Assembly: GCA_015490255.1 (NCBI GenBank) | Contig: WFYF01000283.1 | Span: 1-6,597 of the forward strand | Length of the DNA stretch: 6,597 nt | Reading direction: 5' to 3' | Source of the DNA: Caldifarciminota bacterium | GTDB lineage: Bacteria; Hydrothermota; Hydrothermia; S141-80 | Part shown: in pieces, positions 1 to 6,403 of the stretch | How the letters are laid out: the number at the start of each line of letters is the position of its first letter | How positions within the stretch are numbered: the first letter of the stretch is position 1 | Made by a program: the position numbers and the translations under genes | Notes under the pieces: model-generated | What the model saw: only the letters and a program-made list of their open reading frames with translations | The model's database searches: none | What the model was told of the DNA's origin: nothing

Positions 1-14
1 ATCAGAATGGGCAT
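1..14 (-). CDS. 5' end of a further operon gene (partial)
   Basis: An ATG at 14-12 on the minus strand begins M-P-I-L before the window ends. It lies 4 nt beyond the stop codon (19-21) of the preceding gene. A GGAG Shine-Dalgarno at 25-22 sits 7 nt before the ATG, inside the end of the upstream gene. The leader (GGAGTGAAATC then ATG) closely resembles that of the asparaginase gene (GGAGCGAAATC then ATG), which supports a real start in the same operon. Nothing can be said about the product. Confidence 0.5.
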
Positions 15-18
15 GATT

Positions 19-1683
19 TCACTCCGCATAGCGCAGGAAGAGGGAGGTGTGGGGAGGAACCGACACCTCAGTTTTGGGCGCCAGCGTGCCCTGCACCGGG
101 TGGATCATGGACTTTTTCAGACGATAGGGGAAAGTGTGCACGCCGGAGGTGTTGAGCAGGAGGATCCCCCGGGAAAACTCCCGGAAAAGGAGGGCACCTT
201 CGTCCTTTTTCCGCCGATACACTTTGAAGGTGCCCCGGGGTTCCCCATAGTCCCGCTTGAGGGCCTTCAGCAGACCGTATTCTGCAGGCCGCTCATCCCA
301 TCCGGAAAAGGCAACGTACAGATCCGGGTGGGCCACGAGATACAGGGCATCCACCACATACCGGGCGAGACCCGTGTCTCCGGGCCAGGTGGTCTGCACC
401 ACGGCGGGCAGGGTTGCGGCCAGTTTGAGTTCGGCTTCAAGGGCCCGGGGGGCGGGGATCACGCCCTCTTTGTGAACGAAGTTCTGCAACACGGGCATGT
501 GGAGTTTGCGCACCAGGTCCTCCACCCCTGGTCGGGAGAGCAGAGCGGCGTCCAGGGCCCCGATCACGGGAATTTTTCTCCGATCCTGGAGTTCCTGAAG
601 GACTTTTTTGAGGGTGGCCACGCCCCGGGAAGTCTCGGTGGCATACCAGCCCAGACCGTCCCCCAGAATCCCGTCCACCGTCCATGCGGTGTTTCGCCGG
701 AACGCCTCCTCCACAAACCGGACCAGGTTGAGGATCACCCGGTCCCGGCAGACCGGATCCTCCAGGTTCATGGCGTATTGCTCCAGCCCAGGAATCTCAC
801 GAACCTGACGCTGGCCCGCTGCGGTGGTGAGGAAACATTCCGGACGTTTCTGATTGGCCCAGTCAAAGGGGAAATAATCTCCGTGCTCTCCCAGCACGTT
901 CACCGGTCCCTTTTCCCGGTCCACCACACTGAACCAGGGGGTGGCGTAGAGATACACCGGAAGGGAGGGATTCACGTCTTTTACCCGTGCAGCAGTCAGG
1001 GGATCCTGAACCACGAACAGGTCAAAGGTCACCAGATCCCGGATCCAGTCGGTGGTGAAGGATGGTGGCATGAACCGGACGAAGCGGAAAGGCCGGAGGG
1101 TGGGCGGCGGAAGGTTTTTCCCCGCCGTGATGGAAAGGTGATCCAGCCAGAGGTCGCCTTTCACCGGCCCCTCGCCGGTCCGGACGTGAAGGGCAACCTC
1201 AAGGGCCTGGAAGGAGGAAGGGAGCATAATGCGCTTCTGGACCTTCTGCCAGCCTTTCTGGGGGAAATGGGGACTCTCAAACAGGGTGATGGAAGTGTCC
1301 CGACCGGTGCGGCGAATGACCAGATACACCGCATAGGCCAGACCCACCCGGCCCGAATCCTGCACGAAGAACTCCACCGTGAGGCTGTCTCCGGGTTGAG
1401 GATAGGCGGCGGAAAGGGGATAGATCCCGGGGGAGAGCACGAAGAACTGGGTGGTTGGCCCCGCTCCCCGGCGGACGATCCGGAAAGCCTGACTGGCCCC
1501 ACCCCGATACACCATCCGGCTGTCCAGCCTTTTCTCCACTTGAACCCCGCTGGCGGGAAGGTTTTTTCCGGGAAGAAAGCGCCATCCGTCGGCGAGGCCG
1601 TTCCGGTCGGCATCCATCTCAAAGGCACCCCACCCTGCGGCAAAGTTCAGGGCGGTCTGGGCAACGAGCATCATCCACCACAT
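19..1683 (-). CDS. Secreted glycoside-hydrolase-like protein: jelly-roll domain plus TIM-barrel-like domain
   Basis: This 554-residue protein is probably exported. The N terminus (about 1-19, MWWMMLVAQTALNFAAGWG) is hydrophobic but has no basic residues, so the signal peptide is unusual. Residues about 20-187 look like a beta-sandwich, carbohydrate-binding-module-type domain. It opens with an acidic calcium-loop-like motif (D24, D26, N28, D32, in DADRNGLADGW) often seen at the start of such modules. Residues about 200-480 resemble the putative glycosyl-hydrolase-like family 15 (GHL15) type of TIM barrel: YLYATPW (244-250), an N-L-E-D-P stretch (306-310) and DGILGDG (337-343). The acidic residues D337 and D342 at a strand end are candidate catalytic positions. 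A small C-terminal beta domain (about 484-552) ends the protein; no T9SS-type sorting tail is seen. The start is supported by AGGAGG at 1695-1690, 6 nt before the ATG, and lies 15 nt after the asparaginase stop. The substrate is unknown. The fold assignment rests on pattern reading, so the family is moderate confidence and the gene itself is high confidence. Confidence 0.8.
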   Translation of the reverse strand: MWWMMLVAQTALNFAAGWGAFEMDADRNGLADGWRFLPGKNLPASGVQVEKRLDSRMVYRGGASQAFRIVRRGAGPTTQFFVLSPGIYPLSAAYPQPGDSLTVEFFVQDSGRVGLAYAVYLVIRRTGRDTSITLFESPHFPQKGWQKVQKRIMLPSSFQALEVALHVRTGEGPVKGDLWLDHLSITAGKNLPPPTLRPFRFVRFMPPSFTTDWIRDLVTFDLFVVQDPLTAARVKDVNPSLPVYLYATPWFSVVDREKGPVNVLGEHGDYFPFDWANQKRPECFLTTAAGQRQVREIPGLEQYAMNLEDPVCRDRVILNLVRFVEEAFRRNTAWTVDGILGDGLGWYATETSRGVATLKKVLQELQDRRKIPVIGALDAALLSRPGVEDLVRKLHMPVLQNFVHKEGVIPAPRALEAELKLAATLPAVVQTTWPGDTGLARYVVDALYLVAHPDLYVAFSGWDERPAEYGLLKALKRDYGEPRGTFKVYRRKKDEGALLFREFSRGILLLNTSGVHTFPYRLKKSMIHPVQGTLAPKTEVSVPPHTSLFLRYAE

Positions 1684-1698
1684 CGTTCCCCTCCTGGA

Positions 1699-2637
1699 TC
1701 AGGGAGCACGTTCCGCAAACTGCACCGATTCCTGTTCGTGAGTGGCATAGGCCACGGGCATGGCCTCGGTGTTGTGGGCAAACCCCACGCGTCCCGCACG
1801 ATCCACCGTGATCAGACCGGCCTCCAGTTCGGGGACGCGGCGGGCAGCCTCGTCCAGGGCCTTGCGGGCGGCTTCCTGGGCCGGGAGTCCTTCTTCCATG
1901 CGCTGAACCGCACGGAACGTGAGAAGGCTCCGCATGATGCCTTCCCCGATCCCGGTGGCGGAGGCGCCTCCAGCGGGGGCGGCGAAGGTCCCTGCACCGG
2001 GGATGGGGGTGTCCCCGATCCGTCCGAAGAGTTTGAGGAAGATCCCCCCTGTGGATGTTCCCGCCACGATTTCCCCGTCCGGCCCCAGCACCACGCATCC
2101 CACCGTCCCGTGGAGAAGTTCCGGATAGGCTTTCAGAAACTCGGGGAGTTTCCGGGCCCACCGGGGAGGTTCTCCCCGTTCCAGCCGGCCTATGAGCTCC
2201 CTCCACTGCTTCCGCCGCTCTTCGGTGATGGGATCGTATTCCGGGAACCCCAGGTGGCGGGCGAAACGTTCCGCGCCTTCTCCGGAAAGAAGCACGTGAT
2301 CCGTATGTTCCATCACGGCACGGGCCAGCTCAATGGGATGTCGGATCCGTTCCACGTTGGCCACGGCGCCCACCCGCTGGGTGGAACCCACCATAAGGGC
2401 CGCATCCATCTCACACCGCCCGTCCACCGTGAGGACCGAACCGGTTCCGGCGTTCAGCACGGGGCTGTCTTCCAGAACTTTCACCGCAGCCACGCACATG
2501 TCCAGCGCCTTTCCCCCCTCCCGCATCACGGCAAGAGCCGCCGCCACCGCCTCACGGGCCGCCTTCTCCACCTCCTCCCGCTTTTTTTCGGGTTTTCTCC
2601 CGGCTCCTGTGTGCACAATCACCGCCCAGGGTTGCAT
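1699..2637 (-). CDS. Isoaspartyl peptidase / type 2 L-asparaginase (Ntn hydrolase)
   Basis: A 312-residue member of the plant-type asparaginase family, close in length to E. coli IaaA (about 320). These enzymes hydrolyse L-asparagine and beta-aspartyl (isoaspartyl) dipeptides and mature by autocleavage before a catalytic threonine. Family landmarks are all present: HTGAG at 9-13 (usually HGGAG), NAGTGS at 62-67 followed by LTVDG and EMDA (76-79), LSGEGAERFA (117-126), and the cleavage/catalytic segment HGTVGCVVL with T178 as the expected nucleophile. Then come TSTGG (194-198), RIGDTPIPGAG (206-216, with R206 and D209 in the substrate-binding positions) and TGIGE (228-232). No signal peptide is visible, so it is probably cytoplasmic. 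An AGGAG at 2649-2645, 7 nt before the ATG, fixes the start. The gene begins 14 nt after the PorX-like stop and ends 15 nt before the GH-like gene, so it is probably the second gene of an operon. A role in scavenging isoaspartyl peptides from protein breakdown is inferred from the family. Confidence 0.93.
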   Translation of the reverse strand: MQPWAVIVHTGAGRKPEKKREEVEKAAREAVAAALAVMREGGKALDMCVAAVKVLEDSPVLNAGTGSVLTVDGRCEMDAALMVGSTQRVGAVANVERIRHPIELARAVMEHTDHVLLSGEGAERFARHLGFPEYDPITEERRKQWRELIGRLERGEPPRWARKLPEFLKAYPELLHGTVGCVVLGPDGEIVAGTSTGGIFLKLFGRIGDTPIPGAGTFAAPAGGASATGIGEGIMRSLLTFRAVQRMEEGLPAQEAARKALDEAARRVPELEAGLITVDRAGRVGFAHNTEAMPVAYATHEQESVQFAERAP

Positions 2638-2651
2638 GATTTCGCTCCTGT

Positions 2652-4070
2652 TCAGGCCGGAAGGCGCTCCAGACAGATGAGGGGCACCACCATTTCTTCC
2701 AGGGACACGCCGCCGTGGAAGAGCCAGTGACGATAGGTGTCGGCGAACCGCCGGGGATCCGTTTCATACACAAAATACCCTTCTTCCACAGCCAGGAACA
2801 GGCGATCCCCGTGAATCCGCGGTAGCCCCCAGGCCTCCAGTTCCCGAACTTCTATAGCCCTCCCCCGGAGCACCTTCAGGCTCTGTCCCACCTTATAGCG
2901 CAGGCCTCCCGAAACCTCCCGGCCAGCCCGGATCACCACCGGCTCCCGGGCCTCCACCCACCCGTGGTCGCTGGTGAGAATCACCCGGTAGCCCGCGGCA
3001 AGGGCCTGGTCCAGGGAGGGTCCGAGGGGGGTTTCCTGCATGAGAAACTCCACGAACTTGCGGAAATCCACGTCCCGAATAAAGGGCATGCGCTGCCACA
3101 GATGCCCCAGCCAGTCAAAGAAACTGACCACCACCACCTCAAGGGGAGCCCGCCAGTCTCCTTCAAAGTGCTCCGGACGGAGCCATTTCCGAAAGCGGAA
3201 GGCCACGTCCAGATTTTCCCGGGTGAGCAGGTGCTCCAGCAGCAGGTCCTCCCGGGTGTTGTCCTCCAGGGCTCCGGGGTATCGGGCGTGGAGGTCCCGG
3301 GGAAGCATGCCGGAAAACAGGGCGTTCCGGGCGAAAGGGGTTGCCGAAGGCAGCAGAGTGAACAGGAGACGGCGGTCCACACGCACGGGGGTTTTGAGAA
3401 ACTGGAGAATCCGGGAAAACTGTTCCAGGCGGAGGCCATCCATCACCACGAGGGCCACCCGCTCTCCCTCACGGAGAAGGGGAAAAACATGCTGGGGTAA
3501 CGCCCGATGGATCATCCGGTGCGAGTCCAGCAGGTCGGGGTAATGGCGTTCCATCCACCGGGCAAAAGCGCTGTTCTGGGCACGTCGTTCATGAGCCAGG
3601 AGTTCGTCCGGAGTCTCGGACCACTCTGCGAGGATGCGAGCCCGTTCCAGCCAGTCTTCAGGGGTTTGCCCCAGGGTGTTCAGCTCCCGGACGTAACGCT
3701 GGAGGCGGCGAGATTCCTGAGGCCGGACCTGCTCCACCAGAGCAAGCAATTGCGAGGGGCGAAAGGGTTTGACCACATACCCCACCACTCCGGGCTCACC
3801 GGCCAGGCTCATCACCTCCGGGTCTTCCACCATGGTGATGAAGGCCACCGGCAGGCCGGGATGATGCTCCCGAAGCTCGGAAAGAAGCTGTTCCCCGTTC
3901 ATCCCGGGCATGCGATAGTCCAGAAGCACGAGGTCCACCCGTTCCCGGGCAAGCACTTCCAGGGCCTGTGCAGGGTGACTGGCGGCGACGACCTGAATCC
4001 CTCGCTGCTGCAGAAACCGGATGTGCGCACGAAACCCCTCAATTTCGTCATCCACCCACAGAATCCGCAT
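2652..4070 (-). CDS. porX: PorX-like response regulator with C-terminal PglZ (alkaline-phosphatase superfamily) domain
   Basis: A 472-residue fusion. Residues 1-120 form a CheY-like receiver: acidic pair D7/D8, phospho-acceptor D51 in LLDYRMPGMNG, T79 and the conserved K101 in VVKPF. A helical linker spans about 120-195. The PglZ domain follows: metal-ligand D211 in VVMDGLRLEQF, PSATPFARNALFSG with T244 as probable nucleophile, a DWLGH segment (D319, H323), TSDHG (D368, H369) and HGGVSLEEMVVP (H452). This is the order seen in PorX, which in Bacteroidota is phosphorylated by PorY, affects T9SS genes through the sigma factor SigP, and has phosphodiesterase activity on oligonucleotides. PorX proteins are usually about 515 residues, so this one is shorter. 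All expected catalytic-type residues are present, so it should be active. It is the first gene of the minus-strand operon, driven by a promoter directly abutting the ATG with no Shine-Dalgarno. The sensor kinase is not in the window. The architecture is certain; equivalence to porX function is inferred. Confidence 0.9.
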   Translation of the reverse strand: MRILWVDDEIEGFRAHIRFLQQRGIQVVAASHPAQALEVLARERVDLVLLDYRMPGMNGEQLLSELREHHPGLPVAFITMVEDPEVMSLAGEPGVVGYVVKPFRPSQLLALVEQVRPQESRRLQRYVRELNTLGQTPEDWLERARILAEWSETPDELLAHERRAQNSAFARWMERHYPDLLDSHRMIHRALPQHVFPLLREGERVALVVMDGLRLEQFSRILQFLKTPVRVDRRLLFTLLPSATPFARNALFSGMLPRDLHARYPGALEDNTREDLLLEHLLTRENLDVAFRFRKWLRPEHFEGDWRAPLEVVVVSFFDWLGHLWQRMPFIRDVDFRKFVEFLMQETPLGPSLDQALAAGYRVILTSDHGWVEAREPVVIRAGREVSGGLRYKVGQSLKVLRGRAIEVRELEAWGLPRIHGDRLFLAVEEGYFVYETDPRRFADTYRHWLFHGGVSLEEMVVPLICLERLPA

Positions 4071-4076
4071 GGGCTT

Positions 4077-4105
4077 ATTGTACGCTGGTGGTGCTGACGT
4101 GTCAA
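4077..4105 (-). promoter_or_regulatory. Sigma-70-type promoter of the PorX-like operon (leaderless)
   Basis: On the minus strand a perfect -35 TTGACA (4105-4100), a 17-nt spacer and a -10 TACAAT (4082-4077) are visible. Only 6 nt (AAGCCC) separate the -10 box from the ATG at 4070, so a start about 7 nt downstream of the -10 would fall on the A of the ATG. No Shine-Dalgarno is present. The -35 overlaps a short imperfect palindrome (TGACACGTCA, 4104-4095) that could serve as an operator; this last point is speculative. Confidence 0.8.
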
Positions 4106-4140
4106 CGACGCGCGCCTGGCCCCGAACATGACCGCAACCC

Positions 4141-4163
4141 GCGGGATGGACGGTCCGTCCCGC
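4141..4163 (-). terminator. Inverted repeat after the LVIVD gene: weak terminator or operator candidate
   Basis: Two 11-nt arms (GCGGGATGGAC and GTCCGTCCCGC on the plus strand) flank one base. They are complementary apart from one wobble position and would fold into a GC-rich hairpin with a loop of about 5 nt. It lies about 20 nt after the stop of the LVIVD-repeat gene, where a terminator would be expected. No T-tract follows on the minus strand, so it is not a classical intrinsic terminator. It also lies 35 nt upstream of the PorX operon -35 box, so a protein-binding site is an alternative. Confidence 0.4.
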
Positions 4164-4182
4164 AGGTGGACGGGCTCCCGGG

Positions 4183-6321
4183 TCAGCGGAGCACGAGCAG
4201 ACGGAAGGCGCCGGGACGGAAAGGGACCCGAAGGATATATCCGCCGGGAGACAGACCGCGAAGGTGGATCTCGGCCCCGGAGCTGCCCGACGCGACGCGA
4301 TAGGAACGGATCTGCCTGCCCTGAACAGAAAAAAGGGTCAGCACGGCAGCCCCTTCCAGGGGAGCCAGAAAAATCAACCGGAACCGATCGGGTCCCGTCC
4401 GGACCAGATGTGCGGCAAACGACGGTGTCCGGTTTTCCTCCACGTCTGTCCCCACATACTCGTAGATCTGAAGCCCCGCCTTCTCGTCGGCCACAAACAC
4501 GTAAGGGCCTGAAACCGCCAGGTCCGGAGCCCCTCCTGGTGTGATGGCAAAGCCCACCTCCACCGGGTTTGCCGGTTGGGAGACGTCCACCACCCGCAGG
4601 CCTCCGGAAGGACCGTCCGCAATGAAGGCAAGACCGCCCGATACGACGACGTCGTAGGCATACCCTGGCGTGTCATACCCTCCCACCTCCACCGGATTTT
4701 CGGGATCCGTCACGTCCACCACCCGAAGTCCGGAAAACCCATCCGCAACGAACGCGTGGTTCCCTGATGCCTCCACGTTCTGGGCGCTTCCGGGGGTGAT
4801 GAGAAAGCCCACCTCCACGGGGTTTGCGGGATCGGACACATCCACCACCCGCAGACCGGAATCCCCTGTGGCAACATAGGCGTGGTTCCCGGAAACGTCC
4901 ACACCCCTGGCGTATCCGGGGGTGCTGAAGGCTCCTGCTTCCACGGGAAAGGAAGGACTGGACACATCAATAACCCGGAAACCGGCGTTGCCGTCCGACA
5001 CATAGGCGTATGCTCCCGAAATCGCAACGTCCGTCACCGATCCCGGCGTGTTGTACGCTCCCAGCACAACCGGATTTGCGGGATCGGACACGTCCACCAC
5101 CCGCAGGCCGGAATAGCCCTGGGCGAGATAGGCCAGATTCCCCGCGATTTCAACGTCATAGGTGTTCCCGGGAGCATCGTAAAACGCCGTTTCTCCCGGG
5201 TTTTCGGGGTCAGACACCGCCACCACCCGGAGGCCCGCCCAGTCTGTGAGAAAGACGTATCCTTCTGAAAAGGCCACGCCCCCCGCGCTGCCCGGTGTAT
5301 CACGGAATCCCACCTCCACCGGGTTTGCAGGATCTGCCGCATCCAGCACCCGCAGCCCGGAAAAGGCGTCGGCAACGTAAGCGTATCCCCCGGAAATCCC
5401 GATTTCCAGCGCATACCCCGGGGTATCGTAAGCCCCAACTTCCACCGGACTGGCAGGACTGGATATCTCCACCACCCGTATGCCTCCATACCCATCTGCC
5501 ACATAGGCGTAGCCGCCTGCAAGGCTGACTCCCCAGGTATAGTCTGGCGTATCGTAGGCGCCCACCTCCACAGGAGCCGTGGGATTGAAAACGTTGATGG
5601 CACGGAGGCCGAAATGCCCGTCGGCGACGAAAGCGTGGTTCCCCGAAAGGGCAACCCGATGGGCGCTCCCCTGGGTGTCCAGAAACCCGGTTTCCACGGG
5701 GTTGGTGGGACTGGTGATGCGGATCACGCGCAATCCCGAAGGGCCGTCCGCCACGAAGGCAAAGCTGTCGGAGACCGCCACGCCCCAGCTGTGTCCCGGC
5801 GTATCGTAGGATCCCACCTCCACCGGACCGGTGGGATCCGTCACGTCCACCACTCGCAGCCCGGCGGGGCCGTCGGCGATCAGGGCCAGGTTTCCCGAAA
5901 CGGCCACATACCGGGCATATCCCGGTGTGTCCAGGCTTCCCACCACCACGGGACCTGCGGGATCCATCACGTCCACCACCTGGAGCCCCCGTTTTCCGCT
6001 GGCCAGATAGAGACGCCCGGAGGATGGATCATAGGCCAGCCCTTCCACAACCCCCGGGGTCACCACCTCCGAAATCTGCACGGGACTGGACGGGTTTGTC
6101 ACGTCCAGGACATGCACCACCGTCCCTGCCCCCAGAAACACGAGATTTCGGGCGGAATCCACCGCCACTGCACTGGCCGGTCCATAGGGCCATGCTCCCA
6201 CCCACCGAACGTTCATGGAATCCTGGAGGCTCCGGGGAGAACCGGTCAGCAGATGCGTTCCAGCAACCTTTCCCGGGGGCGTGCCCGGGAGCATCACCAC
6301 CCCCACCATCCACAGGTTCAT
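4183..6321 (-). CDS. Secreted LVIVD-repeat beta-propeller protein with T9SS-type C-terminal sorting domain
   Basis: A 712-residue surface or secreted protein. A short hydrophobic N-terminal segment (MNLWMVGVVMLPG) probably acts as an export signal, although it lacks basic residues. Residues 36-622 consist of 14 tandem units of about 42 residues (PVEVGxYDTPGxAxxVAVSG, then xxAFVADGxSGLRVVDVxDPxN), typical of LVIVD repeats, which form beta-propeller blades; fourteen units would suit two seven-bladed propellers. Residues about 643-712 form a beta-sandwich tail with the pattern VQGRQIRSY, LRGLSPGGYILRV and terminal LLVLR. This is the signature of type A T9SS/FlgD-like sorting domains, which in Bacteroidota direct cargo through the T9SS and are removed at the surface. 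The start at 6321 is chosen over an in-frame GTG at 6357 because AGGAGGGGG precedes it and the predicted transcript begins after 6357. The gene is monocistronic or nearly so, with its own strong promoter. The ligand is unknown; propeller proteins of this kind often have binding or adhesion roles. Confidence 0.9.
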   Translation of the reverse strand: MNLWMVGVVMLPGTPPGKVAGTHLLTGSPRSLQDSMNVRWVGAWPYGPASAVAVDSARNLVFLGAGTVVHVLDVTNPSSPVQISEVVTPGVVEGLAYDPSSGRLYLASGKRGLQVVDVMDPAGPVVVGSLDTPGYARYVAVSGNLALIADGPAGLRVVDVTDPTGPVEVGSYDTPGHSWGVAVSDSFAFVADGPSGLRVIRITSPTNPVETGFLDTQGSAHRVALSGNHAFVADGHFGLRAINVFNPTAPVEVGAYDTPDYTWGVSLAGGYAYVADGYGGIRVVEISSPASPVEVGAYDTPGYALEIGISGGYAYVADAFSGLRVLDAADPANPVEVGFRDTPGSAGGVAFSEGYVFLTDWAGLRVVAVSDPENPGETAFYDAPGNTYDVEIAGNLAYLAQGYSGLRVVDVSDPANPVVLGAYNTPGSVTDVAISGAYAYVSDGNAGFRVIDVSSPSFPVEAGAFSTPGYARGVDVSGNHAYVATGDSGLRVVDVSDPANPVEVGFLITPGSAQNVEASGNHAFVADGFSGLRVVDVTDPENPVEVGGYDTPGYAYDVVVSGGLAFIADGPSGGLRVVDVSQPANPVEVGFAITPGGAPDLAVSGPYVFVADEKAGLQIYEYVGTDVEENRTPSFAAHLVRTGPDRFRLIFLAPLEGAAVLTLFSVQGRQIRSYRVASGSSGAEIHLRGLSPGGYILRVPFRPGAFRLLVLR
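4456..6216 (-). repeat. 14 tandem ~126-bp units encoding LVIVD blades
   Basis: Units encode 42 residues with little variation: the first two are 44, unit 8 is 41, unit 13 is 43 and the last is truncated to about 37. Units 3-14 are most alike; units 1-2 and the interior of units 8-9 diverge most. DNA similarity is high in places: 4823-4860 and 5075-5112 differ at only 2 of 38 bases and lie exactly 252 bp apart, which is two units. Such spacing gives scope for copy-number change by recombination or for assembly errors. Confidence 0.9.
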
Positions 6322-6324
6322 GAT

Positions 6325-6333
6325 CCCCCTCCT
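6325..6333 (-). promoter_or_regulatory. Shine-Dalgarno deciding the LVIVD gene start
   Basis: AGGAGGGGG on the minus strand (6333-6325) places the AGGAGG core 6 nt before the ATG at 6321. Choosing the upstream in-frame GTG at 6357 would bury this site in coding sequence. Confidence 0.85.
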
Positions 6334-6348
6334 GGTCGTTCTTCTGCC

Positions 6349-6377
6349 ATCATACACGTCCGTCGCCGGTTTGTCAA
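6349..6377 (-). promoter_or_regulatory. Sigma-70-type promoter of the LVIVD-repeat gene
   Basis: A perfect -35 TTGACA (6377-6372), a 17-nt spacer (6371-6355) and a -10 TATGAT (6354-6349) lie on the minus strand. The predicted start near 6342 gives a leader of about 20 nt containing the Shine-Dalgarno. Near-consensus boxes suggest strong housekeeping-type expression. Confidence 0.85.
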
Positions 6378-6398
6378 ACGGGGGTGTAGCGTTTCAAT
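6371..6398 (+). promoter_or_regulatory. Possible weak divergent promoter for the right-edge gene
   Basis: TTGTCA (6371-6376), a 16-nt spacer and TTCAAT (6393-6398, 4 of 6 matches to TATAAT) lie on the plus strand. The -35 shares bases with the minus-strand -35 because TTTGTCAAA is nearly palindromic. It would start transcription at about the TTG codon at 6404. The match is weak. Confidence 0.3.
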
Positions 6399-6403
6399 AA
6401 AGA

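Noticed and set aside
7..2730. 907-residue open frame on the plus strand
   Set aside because: It lies antisense to three genes that have clear families, Shine-Dalgarno sites and operon spacing. Its translation is rich in Gly, His and Pro with no recognisable domain, as expected for a shadow frame in GC-rich DNA.
2652..4070. PglZ domain as evidence of a phage-defence (BREX) locus
   Set aside because: The domain is fused to a canonical receiver in PorX order, and none of the other BREX genes (pglX, brxC, brxL) are present.
4456..6216. Regular repeats read as a CRISPR array or satellite
   Set aside because: The ~126-bp periodicity is fully explained by codons for 42-residue propeller blades, with in-frame variation and no spacers.
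6322..6357. GTG at 6357 as the start of the LVIVD protein, giving a basic RR-containing n-region
   Set aside because: It would put the Shine-Dalgarno inside the coding region, and it lies upstream of the predicted transcription start (near 6342), overlapping the -10 region.
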